A stretch of DNA of 64,000 bases, taken from positions 1-64,000 of the forward strand of contig NZ_JAEVLT010000024.1 in assembly GCF_024494385.1 (NCBI RefSeq). The letters run 5' to 3'. The number at the start of each line of letters is the position of its first letter. The first letter of the stretch is position 1. Source of the stretch: Bacillus sp. EB600. GTDB taxonomy: Bacteria; Bacillota; Bacilli; Bacillales; Cytobacillaceae. The notes under the pieces were generated by a model. The model was not told the origin of the DNA, made no database searches, and saw only the letters and a list, made by a program, of their open reading frames with translations. The position numbers and the translations under genes were made by a program. This document shows, piece by piece, positions 8,932 to 16,244 of this stretch.

Positions 8932-9301
8932 ACCAAAGAAATGGAAGGAATTCATAAAAGGCTTAAAACTTAATATCTATATCTTGTATATTGCATATCG
9001 TCATCCGAAAACACCTTGGTATGCTAAAGCATTTTCACTGTTAATTGTTGCCTATGCGTTAAGCCCCATAGATCTTATTCCAGATGTGATCCCAGTATTG
9101 GGTTATTTAGACGAAGTTATTTTGCTTCCCCTAGGAATTTTGGGGGCGTTTACACTAATTCCGGATCATGTACTGCAAGAATGCCGGGTTCTCGCCTCGC
9201 AAACTCCTAAAAGGCTGGGGAAAAATTGGGCTGCAGCAATTGTCATTCTTCTCGTTTGGATTAGTCTCGCCACATCGATTCTTTTCAAATGGGTTATTTA
9301 A
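8921..9301 (+). CDS. DUF1232 (YkvA-like) membrane protein
   Basis: A 126-aa protein with the DUF1232 core (about residues 35-75): hydrophobic helices around the motif LSPIDLIPDVIPVLGYLDEV. A further C-terminal helix spans about 103-122. The family is widespread, membrane-associated and has no established biochemical role. The ATG at 8921 has GAGAGG 13 nt upstream, a long spacing, and overlaps a short upstream frame with a much better ribosome site. It is convergent with pqqE. Confidence 0.75.
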   Translation: MVIRPKKWKEFIKGLKLNIYILYIAYRHPKTPWYAKAFSLLIVAYALSPIDLIPDVIPVLGYLDEVILLPLGILGAFTLIPDHVLQECRVLASQTPKRLGKNWAAAIVILLVWISLATSILFKWVI

Positions 9302-9304
9302 AAA

Positions 9305-9362
9305 AGGTGCCAAAGGTTATAGCATTGGTCACCTATAGCACCAAATTTTCAATCGCTTTTTT
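9305..9362 (+). terminator. possible terminator after the DUF1232 gene
   Basis: An imperfect hairpin (GGTGC...AGGT...ACCT...GCACC) is followed by a T-rich stretch ending in seven T. It lies between the convergent DUF1232 gene and pqqE. Confidence 0.4.
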
Positions 9363-9375
9363 TATTATCAGCCTT

Positions 9376-10518
9376 TTATGGTGCTTTTAACGCGGTTTCG
9401 TCTAGATGATGTCTCCTATAAATCATTGATGATGACTGTATCATGGGTTTTTTATTCGCATTCTGTACAGCCTTTTCAATCAGATGATGTTTTGGTGCCC
9501 ATTGGCAGACGGGATCAGTCGCATAAACATCTCCGGTTAAAGCATAAGCCTGGCAACGGCACCCCCCTCCGTCTTTGTGTCTCTGATCACATGAAAAGCA
9601 GGGTTCAGGCAGCCATGCTTCACCGCGGAATTGGTTAAAGGAGTCCGAATCATACCAAATATGTTGGAGGGACGACTCACGGACATTTTCAAAGGACAAC
9701 CCTTTAATCATTCCGGCAGTTGGGCAAGGGAGGACAACCCCATTCGGTGCAACCGTAAGACCGATCGTTCCCCATCCTCCCATACAAGGCTTGGGTGCCT
9801 GCGCGTAATAATCAGGAATGACCCAAATGATTTCCATTTTTTTCTGAAGGCGTGCTTTGGCAGCCTCATAGATTTCACTGGCACGCTCGATCTGTTCACG
9901 GCTTGGTAACAGCTGCTCCCGATTAAGCAAAGCCCAGTTATAATACTGCGTGTTTGCCAGCTCCAGCCGTTCAGCTCCCAATTCCTCGGCGAGCATTATA
10001 ATCCCATGCAAATCATCAAGATTCAACTTGTGTAACACGACATTTAACGTCAAATGTATACCTGATTTTTTTACCGCATTAACAGCCTCCCGTTTTTTTT
10101 CAAAGGCTTTGTATCCGCCGACCATGTCCGAAAGCTTCGCTTCTCCTGCCTGGAAGCTCACCTGTGCATTTGCCAAACCGGCCTCTTTAAGCCGAGCGGC
10201 CTTTTCAGTTGTTAATCCTATCCCACTTGTAATGAGATTAGTATAGATCTCTAATGAAGTGGCGTGATGGATAAGGGCATCCAATTTCTCGTAAAAAAGT
10301 GGTTCCCCACCAGAAAAATGAACTTCTACCACCCCCAGATCGGCTGCCTCCGACAAAACACGGCACCAGTCTTCGGCAGTAAGCTCCATTGCTTCTGAAG
10401 TCATTTCAATTGGGTTCGAACAATATGGACAATGCAAGGGACAGCGATGGGTTAACTCTGCGAGCAGCGAGTATGGAGGTTGAACGACATTATTGTTCTT
10501 TATTATCGACTTTGACAT
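9376..10518 (-). CDS. pqqE: PQQ biosynthesis radical SAM enzyme PqqE
   Basis: A 380-aa radical SAM/SPASM protein. The N-terminal domain holds the CX3CX2C cluster motif (Cys26, Cys30, Cys33) and the SAM-binding FSGGEP motif. The C-terminal SPASM region (about 245-355) has seven further cysteines for auxiliary Fe-S clusters. PqqE joins the Glu and Tyr side chains of PqqA in the first step of PQQ synthesis, with PqqD as peptide chaperone. Its start lies 29 nt inside pqqD, which implies translational coupling. It is the last gene of the operon. Confidence 0.95.
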   Translation of the reverse strand: MSKSIIKNNNVVQPPYSLLAELTHRCPLHCPYCSNPIEMTSEAMELTAEDWCRVLSEAADLGVVEVHFSGGEPLFYEKLDALIHHATSLEIYTNLITSGIGLTTEKAARLKEAGLANAQVSFQAGEAKLSDMVGGYKAFEKKREAVNAVKKSGIHLTLNVVLHKLNLDDLHGIIMLAEELGAERLELANTQYYNWALLNREQLLPSREQIERASEIYEAAKARLQKKMEIIWVIPDYYAQAPKPCMGGWGTIGLTVAPNGVVLPCPTAGMIKGLSFENVRESSLQHIWYDSDSFNQFRGEAWLPEPCFSCDQRHKDGGGCRCQAYALTGDVYATDPVCQWAPKHHLIEKAVQNANKKPMIQSSSMIYRRHHLDETALKAP

Positions 10519-10840
10519 GTTTATCGATCACCACCCACCCTTGATCTGCCATCTCCCAAAGAAATTCTGAAATATCCGCCTTCATCGTATTCAAATCGGG
10601 CAATTTATCTGAATCCTCTGTTTCCGTGTCTGTCTGCAGTGAAGCCCTCAGGTTTTCGGAGATGGTGTGCACCGTTCGGTTCCCGTCACATAGACTAAGG
10701 ATAGATGCGGCGGTTTCGTTCAAGACAACAACCCTTTCCGGTAACAGAAGGAGATTCTGCTCTCTCACCTTATCAAATTTTATTCGCGCTTTTGCTGCGA
10801 GTTTTGGGAAGCTATTCGCTAAAATTTGCTTCACCACCAA
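10490..10840 (-). CDS. pqqD: PqqA-binding chaperone PqqD
   Basis: A 116-aa RiPP-recognition (RRE/PqqD) protein; the winged-helix motif shows as RxxLLLPERVVVLNETAASIL followed by a DGNRTV turn and a final helix with SEFLWEMADQGWV. It is longer than the usual 85-95 aa because of an acidic linker (about residues 66-82). PqqD presents PqqA to PqqE. The frame is closed by TGA immediately upstream, so the start must be TTG (10840) or one of two following GTG codons; no strong Shine-Dalgarno is present, and it lies 33 nt after pqqC. Confidence 0.9.
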   Translation of the reverse strand: MVVKQILANSFPKLAAKARIKFDKVREQNLLLLPERVVVLNETAASILSLCDGNRTVHTISENLRASLQTDTETEDSDKLPDLNTMKADISEFLWEMADQGWVVIDKHVKVDNKEQ

Positions 10841-10873
10841 TCAAATATTCTCGGGCAAGTGATGAACCATCGG

Positions 10874-11629
10874 CTACACATTAGGAGGAAAAGCCTTTTC
10901 GATGGCATCAAGCTGCGCCCACAACACATCACACTTAAAACGTAAAGCTTCGACAGCCCGTCGTTGGTCTTCCGGCGTTTGGCAATAGGTCAAAACAAGC
11001 TTGAGGGCAACATCCGAATCATGCGGTGCCTGCATCAAGCGATTTTGAAAATAATCAAGGCCTGCCCTGTCAATCCATGGATAAAACCGTTCAAGTACCT
11101 TTATTCGCTTTGAGATGAGACCCGGTGAAAATAATTCAGTTAACGAGGAAGCAACTGCTTCAATCCACGGTTTTTTCCGTGCAAAATTTACATAGGCATC
11201 AACGGAAAAACGAACACCTGGTACAACATGCTCCTCCCTCAACACTTCTTCCCGGGACAAGCCCACAGCTTCTCCCAGCCGCAGCCATGCCTCAATGCCT
11301 CCCTCTTCTCCTTGCTTACCGTCATGGTCAATAATCCGCCCAATCCATTCACGGCGCATCTCCCTTGACGGCAGTCTCGATAAGATGGCTGCATCTTTTA
11401 TCGGAACAGATTTCTGATAGTAGTATCGATTGGCCACCCAGCCGCGGATTTGTTCCCGGCTTAATTTCCCCTGATGCATTGCCACATGAAAAGGATGTTT
11501 GTCATGATAGTAAGAACGTCCGACATCCTTTAACCGCTCTGTAAAATCATCCTGTGTCCAGAGCTCAACCCTTTTTTGTTCCGGCACCTTTATCCGGCTA
11601 ACTAACCCACCTTGATCCAGCATAATCAC
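10874..11629 (-). CDS. pqqC: pyrroloquinoline-quinone synthase PqqC
   Basis: A 251-aa all-helical protein of the heme-oxygenase-like fold, the usual PqqC length. The family motif NRYYYQ and the following VPIKDAAILSR stretch are present, as is the HDG loop with downstream helix. PqqC carries out the final cofactorless eight-electron, eight-proton oxidation and ring closure to PQQ. Its start overlaps the pqqB stop as ATGA, so the two are translationally coupled. Confidence 0.95.
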   Translation of the reverse strand: MIMLDQGGLVSRIKVPEQKRVELWTQDDFTERLKDVGRSYYHDKHPFHVAMHQGKLSREQIRGWVANRYYYQKSVPIKDAAILSRLPSREMRREWIGRIIDHDGKQGEEGGIEAWLRLGEAVGLSREEVLREEHVVPGVRFSVDAYVNFARKKPWIEAVASSLTELFSPGLISKRIKVLERFYPWIDRAGLDYFQNRLMQAPHDSDVALKLVLTYCQTPEDQRRAVEALRFKCDVLWAQLDAIEKAFPPNV

Positions 11630-12558
11630 ACCTCCACTTCCATACCGTCATATGCTACCTCGAAACCAAGCTGCTCCAATGCATACCTCTCTATAGAGTC
11701 CTTCTTCAGAATAGGATTACTGTTGTTAATATGGATCATGATTTTTCGCTTGGCAGGGATTGAAGCTAACCTCTCCGCAATGCCTGATTGACCGCTGATT
11801 GGTAAATGTCCCATACTTCTTGAATCGCGCACGGCTGCGCCCATCCTAACCAATTCGTTCTCCGACCAAAAGGTTCCGTCGACCATCAAAATATCAGCTT
11901 TCCGCAAGCAAGATTCTATAGAAGGGGTGATGCTTTCTAATGTTGGAAAGTAAGCGAGACGTCTGTCGGAGCTCTCATTGTGAAATACCAACCCGACCTC
12001 CCAAAAATCTTTCGAGCCATCATCCTGCTGGCTCCACCGGGCATAGAGCGGTGCCTTTTTTGAAACGGGAACCGTCTCAACGGTTATTGTTTCTTTGGTT
12101 CCTTCCTCTAAAGATCCTACCCGTTGCCGAACATCAGGAGAAAGAATCTGCCATTCCCATGAACAATAGTTTTGTAGCATCGGAATCACCGGAAAAGCGG
12201 ATTGCAAACTCTTTCGAACAATCTCGGTTCCATAGATAGTTAAAGAAGATCCCTCCCGCAGTGACAATAACCCGATCGTATGGTCAAGTTCAGCATCGGT
12301 TAAAATAACACCCGCCAGTGGAGTCTCTCTTATACCAGGGCCTGGATGCAGAGCAGAAAAGGATTCAATCTGCCTGTGAACATCTGGTCCGGCATTGATA
12401 AGATACCAGTCCTTTGCATTGGCACTTACCGCAAGAGAAGATTGTAATAACGGTCGGAGTGCATCGTTCCCTTCGCGAACACCACGACAGTTTGGGCAAG
12501 CGCAGTTCCACTGCGGAAAGCCTCCTCCCGCCGCCGCTCCTAAGACTTTAATTCGAAT
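11626..12558 (-). CDS. pqqB: PqqB metallo-beta-lactamase-fold protein, probable ATT start
   Basis: A 310-aa metallo-hydrolase-fold protein with the PqqB hallmarks: the N-terminal GAAAGGGFPQWNCACPNC zinc-site region and a TDAELDHTIGL motif. PqqB acts as a hydroxylase/oxygenase on the processed Glu-Tyr intermediate. A TGA in frame 12 nt before codon 1 leaves no ATG, GTG or TTG ahead of the conserved N-terminus. The only start giving the family's MRIKVLG beginning is ATT at 12556-12558, about 10 nt after AAAGGA. The first 16 codons region overlaps the end of the preceding small membrane protein gene by 19 nt, so reinitiation is likely. A shorter TTG-started form would lose the zinc-binding cysteines. 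Confidence 0.9.
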   Translation of the reverse strand: MRIKVLGAAAGGGFPQWNCACPNCRGVREGNDALRPLLQSSLAVSANAKDWYLINAGPDVHRQIESFSALHPGPGIRETPLAGVILTDAELDHTIGLLSLREGSSLTIYGTEIVRKSLQSAFPVIPMLQNYCSWEWQILSPDVRQRVGSLEEGTKETITVETVPVSKKAPLYARWSQQDDGSKDFWEVGLVFHNESSDRRLAYFPTLESITPSIESCLRKADILMVDGTFWSENELVRMGAAVRDSRSMGHLPISGQSGIAERLASIPAKRKIMIHINNSNPILKKDSIERYALEQLGFEVAYDGMEVEV

Positions 12559-12788
12559 TTGGCTTCAGTCCTTTCCCCGGAGATTTGAACATCGTTTTTG
12601 CCTAAATCCCATGGTTTTCCAAATAATTTTCCAACTTGCCACCCAATTGCCATATTGACCACAGCCATTAGGAGATATAATAGATAGTCTCCGTACGGTT
12701 CCGGAGTCAGGAGATCAACAACCAGCCACCCTCCAGCTATTGCACACCCAGTAATTGCGCCTATCACTGATTTTAGGTAACGTTTCAT
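12540..12788 (-). CDS. small two-helix membrane protein inside the pqq operon, unknown
   Basis: An 82-aa protein I do not recognise. It has two predicted membrane helices (about residues 7-27 and 36-58), then a hydrophilic C-terminal tail. The ATG at 12788 has GGAGG 9 nt upstream; an upstream TTG would sit on the Shine-Dalgarno and is unlikely. It lies between pqqA (65-nt gap) and pqqB (19-nt overlap), a place where other pqq operons have no gene. The overlap suggests it is co-translated with pqqB. A role in PQQ export, PqqA handling or membrane tethering can be imagined but is not shown. Confidence 0.72.
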   Translation of the reverse strand: MKRYLKSVIGAITGCAIAGGWLVVDLLTPEPYGDYLLYLLMAVVNMAIGWQVGKLFGKPWDLGKNDVQISGERTEAKFELKS

Positions 12789-12853
12789 TTTGCACAACCT
12801 CCATTAATTAGTTAAACCTATAAGACATATACATGAAGCAAGGAGCATCTCTG

Positions 12854-12928
12854 CTACTTGCCAACGTAGGCATACATTGTCACCTCAGAAGCTGTATTGA
12901 TCACTTTGTACTCAGGCTTCACCCACAT
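12854..12928 (-). CDS. pqqA: PQQ precursor peptide PqqA (24 aa)
   Basis: A 25-codon frame encoding a peptide that starts MWVKPEYKV and contains SEVTMY near its end. Glu15 and Tyr19 form the invariant Glu-X3-Tyr pair whose side chains are cross-linked to make PQQ, with the EVT context seen in other PqqA peptides. The ATG has an excellent Shine-Dalgarno (AAAGGGGG, about 8 nt spacing). It is the first gene of the operon, ahead of the small membrane protein, pqqB, C, D and E. It is too short for ordinary gene calling. No dedicated PqqA protease gene is seen in the window. Confidence 0.93.
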   Translation of the reverse strand: MWVKPEYKVINTASEVTMYAYVGK

Positions 12929-13046
12929 GTCATTTACCCCCTTTCATGATACTGACAATTTTATAATGATCCTTCGTCTGATTTTCCCTTACAAACTTAT
13001 CTTATGTCGGTGGAAATCCCAAAATAACTAGAATTTCGACGAGAAG

Positions 13047-13097
13047 TTGTCCAAAAGTGATAATGAGTACGTTTGAATATAGAACAAAATTGGACAA
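13047..13097. promoter_or_regulatory. inverted repeat upstream of pqqA, candidate operator
   Basis: TTGTCCAA (13047-13054) and TTGGACAA (13090-13097) are exact inverted copies separated by 35 bp. They lie about 120-170 bp before pqqA, between it and the terminator of the dehydrogenase gene. No other structure explains them; a two-site regulator or DNA loop is possible. Confidence 0.4.
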
Positions 13098-13129
13098 AAA
13101 TGAGGAGGAACCCACTAAATTATTCTGTT

Positions 13130-13179
13130 ATGAAAAATAAAACAACCTGAGTCGGAATGAAACCGAACTCAGGTTGTTT
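13130..13179 (-). terminator. terminator of the PQQ alcohol dehydrogenase gene
   Basis: Minus-strand hairpin with 12-bp arms AACAACCTGAGT and ACTCAGGTTGTT around a partly paired loop, followed by TTATTTTTC. It ends the dehydrogenase transcript, so the pqq operon must have its own promoter. Confidence 0.85.
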
Positions 13180-13221
13180 AGGTCATGATGATCTGCTTAT
13201 AAGATTTTCCACTTTAAAAAA

Positions 13222-15192
13222 TTACTTCTTATCGGCCAGCCATTTTGCCAAGGCCGCTGCCTCATCACCCGTAGCGAGGCCGCCCGGCATTCTTCCGCCG
13301 CCTTTAACAATTTGTTTTAATATATCCGCTTCAGACATGGATGAACCAACATGCTGGAGATTTGGACCGGCTCCTCCTTCAAGATTTTGACCATGACAGG
13401 AAATACAGCTTTTTTTGTATATTGTTTCAGCGTTAATCGACTGTGTAGGCTGCTTCCTAGGTGCTTCTTTATTTCCATGGCTGCCATGATTGGCATCATC
13501 TGTTTTCCCTGAACCTTGTGGAGTTTTTTCATTAGTAACAGATTTTTTCCCGTTCAGTCCATAGGTAACAATCTTTGTTCCGGTAACAAAAGTAACGTAT
13601 TGTTTACCATTTTGCATATAAATCGCTGGAGCCATCATAATCTGCTCCCCGCCGCTTTTCATGTTCCATAATACTTTCCCGGTTTTGACATCAAGAGCGC
13701 TAACGGTTCCATCCAGCTCACCGTAGAATGCCAGTCCTGTAGCAGTACTCGTAAACCCGCCGCGCATCGGTTGATTCGTCTTATTCTGATAAACTTGCTT
13801 CCCGGTATTCACATCAATCGCAGTAATAGTGCCGGATGTCTCTGCATCTTTAGGTGTAGTCAATAATTCAGTTCCTGGGAAAAAACCATTTTTTTGCTCA
13901 AGTTCATTCTCATCTTTCGCCGCGACTCCTAAAGAGGGCATATTAATACCAGGAATTAATACATAATGAGTTTTAGGATCATACGTTTCTGGAGCGTAAT
14001 TTTCCCCGCCTTCAACCCCTGGCCATTGAGGTGCAGCTGTATTTTTATCAGTGGTCAATGGCGTGTGCTGGATTTTGACGAAAGGAACACCATCATAAAT
14101 GGTCTCACCCGTCTTAGCATCCCAGGCAAACCATTTTCCATTTTTACCGCCATGAACAACAATTTTTCTCTTTTTATTGTTAACCTTGGCGTCCTTTATA
14201 ATCATTGGAGTGGCCGCCGCATCATAATCCCATTCATCATGCTCGACTTCCGACTTTGCCCAAACCAATTTGCCTGTCTTACTATCAAGAGCAACAACCG
14301 AATCAGTATAAGGATTATTACCAGGGCGAATGGATTCGAAAAAGTCAGGAGCCGGATTTCCTACGCCAAAGTACATCATATCGGTATCCGGGTCAAAGGA
14401 CATCGGATTCCAGACGGCTCCGCCCCCTGTATATTTACCCTGCACCCAATCCTTCCCTTTTTCTGGGACAGTCCAGAACGGCTGTTTCCAGGCAGGTGAC
14501 AGATCGCTTGCTTTGTAGGCCATAACAAAGCCTCTAATGCCTTGATCTCCGCCGCTACTTCCGACATAGACATTTCCTTTGTAGTACATTGGAGCCGATG
14601 TTTCGTAATACCTGTTTTCAAGCGTGGCTCCCGGTACAGTATCCCATAGGTTAATTATTTTAAGCAATTTTCCATTTTTCGCGTCAAGCTTGGCTAAACG
14701 GTCATCTGCAATGAGTACAAATACATTACCATCACCGACAGCTACTCCCCGGCTGGCAACAACCTCCATTAGGCTTAAGTCCGCATGGTCAAGATGGTCT
14801 TGGACATCTTTAGGCGGATTCCATTCCCAAATCTTTTTCCCGTTTGCAGCATTTAATGCAAACACACGATTCATTGAAGTCGTTACATACATAACACCAT
14901 CTTTAACAACCGGGTAATCCTCCGAAGCATTCGGAGCGGTCTTATCCCAGTTTGCTAAATCCGCCTCCCAGACAACACCTAAATTCTTAACATTTTCTTT
15001 TGTAATCTTGTTATAAGGGACATTTCTTGTTTGCTGATAGTCATACCCCCAGAGTGGAAAATCGCCTTTTTCTGCTTTGGCGGTTGGTCTATTGTCGGTG
15101 TTCTGCTGCTTATTCTCAGATTTCGTTTGACAGCCAACAATTAGCATTACGGCCAGTAAAGCCGTGCTTACAACTTTTCCATAACCCCTCAT
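13222..15192 (-). CDS. PQQ-dependent quinohemoprotein alcohol dehydrogenase, lipoprotein, DYD-type metal site
   Basis: From the ATG at 15192 (AGGAGG 7 nt upstream) the protein is 656 aa. Numbering from two codons earlier, it has a lipobox ending at Cys23, an eight-bladed PQQ propeller (about 48-545) with Trp-docking motifs, a linker rich in Gly, Lys and Asn, and a C-terminal cytochrome c domain with heme motif CISCH (598-602) and likely axial Met637. Asn281 (GNP) and Asp324 in HDEWDYD are the expected active-site residues. Asp326, two after the catalytic Asp, is the extra ligand found in lanthanide-dependent XoxF/PedH enzymes. The usual metal-ligand Glu is Asp218, and the vicinal Cys-Cys pair is absent. 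The enzyme would oxidise alcohols on the outer face of the membrane and pass electrons to its heme. It neighbours the pqq operon but has its own terminator. Confidence 0.9.
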   Translation of the reverse strand: MRGYGKVVSTALLAVMLIVGCQTKSENKQQNTDNRPTAKAEKGDFPLWGYDYQQTRNVPYNKITKENVKNLGVVWEADLANWDKTAPNASEDYPVVKDGVMYVTTSMNRVFALNAANGKKIWEWNPPKDVQDHLDHADLSLMEVVASRGVAVGDGNVFVLIADDRLAKLDAKNGKLLKIINLWDTVPGATLENRYYETSAPMYYKGNVYVGSSGGDQGIRGFVMAYKASDLSPAWKQPFWTVPEKGKDWVQGKYTGGGAVWNPMSFDPDTDMMYFGVGNPAPDFFESIRPGNNPYTDSVVALDSKTGKLVWAKSEVEHDEWDYDAAATPMIIKDAKVNNKKRKIVVHGGKNGKWFAWDAKTGETIYDGVPFVKIQHTPLTTDKNTAAPQWPGVEGGENYAPETYDPKTHYVLIPGINMPSLGVAAKDENELEQKNGFFPGTELLTTPKDAETSGTITAIDVNTGKQVYQNKTNQPMRGGFTSTATGLAFYGELDGTVSALDVKTGKVLWNMKSGGEQIMMAPAIYMQNGKQYVTFVTGTKIVTYGLNGKKSVTNEKTPQGSGKTDDANHGSHGNKEAPRKQPTQSINAETIYKKSCISCHGQNLEGGAGPNLQHVGSSMSEADILKQIVKGGGRMPGGLATGDEAAALAKWLADKK

Positions 15193-15543
15193 GAACAAAC
15201 CTCCTATACTATAAAGTCCGGAGCTGCCATTTCATATAACCAAATTGCCTCTTTTATTAAGTTTTCTTTAAATCTTCCTTTCACTAGAAAATGCTTATAT
15301 GATTAGGCCTCCCTCATTCTCTATATTGAGTTAAAAATTCCTTAATTATGTAAAAAAACGTACAGATAGATTCTTAAATCTGCAATTTTGCGAAGGGCTT
15401 TTTTATAGTAAAGAATATTTATAAAAAATATAGACAATCTAGAAACGAGGATGATTAGTTCTTAAAGGCTTGGACAAATCTGGATGCAATGAAAAAACCT
15501 GTTTGTCATCCTTTTTGAACACAAAATTTAGGAGGGTGGTCCA
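15193..15543. other. 351-bp divergent intergenic region
   Basis: This region separates the divergent dehydrogenase and secreted-protein genes and must hold both promoters. It is AT-rich. I see no convincing -35/-10 pair with good spacing, no long hairpin and no further gene. Confidence 0.5.
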
Positions 15544-16008
15544 ATGAAATTTTTGTTAAAATTTACAAGTGGCTTTAGTGGGTTTGTCTTATTCCTTTCT
15601 TTACTCACTGGGATGACATTTGCTTCTTCCCAAAGTGCAATGGCTGAATCGGCAAAAATAATCGGTTCTGCTGAAAATAATGGAATAAAACTTACGATTA
15701 CGAACTATGCAATTAAGAACTACGGTCAAGAGATGATGGTGTATTATACCGTCCAATCAAACTCGGATCAACAGGTAGACACGAATGAAACAGGTCTTTT
15801 AAATAAACCTGATATTTCGATTGGACATAAGCACGTTCAAGGGAACGACACTTGGCATAAAAAAATAAGCAGCCAGGAATATCAGGGTGCAGTTACGGTG
15901 GAGATTCCACAATATACCCCGGCCATATCTAATGTAGCATTTAATACAGACACTATTCTTAATCAAAAAGGACTATGGACGATTAACTTTCAAATAAAAA
16001 AGCAATGA
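15544..16008 (+). CDS. predicted secreted protein, unknown function
   Basis: A 154-aa protein with a clear signal peptide (basic start, hydrophobic core about residues 9-27, AMA before residue 35). The mature part looks beta-rich and resembles the immunoglobulin-like DUF5643/DUF4179-associated extracellular domains, but I cannot assign a family firmly. Residues 79-90 (DTNETGLLNKPD) have the spacing of an EF-hand-like metal loop, although the fifth position is Thr. The ATG follows GGAGGGTGG. It is transcribed divergently from the PQQ dehydrogenase, so a shared function is possible but unproven. Confidence 0.7.
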   Translation: MKFLLKFTSGFSGFVLFLSLLTGMTFASSQSAMAESAKIIGSAENNGIKLTITNYAIKNYGQEMMVYYTVQSNSDQQVDTNETGLLNKPDISIGHKHVQGNDTWHKKISSQEYQGAVTVEIPQYTPAISNVAFNTDTILNQKGLWTINFQIKKQ

Positions 16009-16079
16009 TTAAAAGATTCATCCAAACATTTAGAGTACCTCAAAAGAGTTTTATTAATACCATACTGAAAGCTCTTTAG

Positions 16080-16110
16080 AACCCTAGGTCCATCCTGGGG
16101 TTTTTATTTT
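16080..16110 (+). terminator. terminator after the secreted-protein gene
   Basis: Plus-strand hairpin ACCCTAGG-TCCAT-CCTGGGGT (one G-U pair) followed by TTTTATTTT, about 70 bp after the stop codon. Confidence 0.75.
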
Positions 16111-16194
16111 GAAGTGGTGGCTCCCTGATCATCGACGGATAGAATGTTAGGGCCTCGACTGACATAAAGGAAATATAGTTAGCCTGCAAGGGAA

Positions 16195-16227
16195 TAAAAA
16201 AGACCCCCAACCAAATTGGTTGAGAGC
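16195..16227 (-). terminator. rpsI terminator
   Basis: Minus-strand hairpin around CAACC/GGTTG with flanking G-rich pairing, followed by CTTTTTTATT. It lies just after the rpsI stop codon and ends the rplM-rpsI transcript. Confidence 0.65.
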
Positions 16228-16244
16228 CTTTGAAACGCCAAGAA

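Noticed and set aside
12540..12560. Programmed -1 frameshift from the small membrane protein gene into pqqB
   Set aside because: No slippery heptamer in the right frame lies at the overlap; an ATT start with an upstream AAAGGA explains the N-terminus better.
14205..14525. Plus-strand open frames inside the PQQ dehydrogenase gene
   Set aside because: They are shadows of the strongly conserved minus-strand dehydrogenase, with composition driven by its codons.
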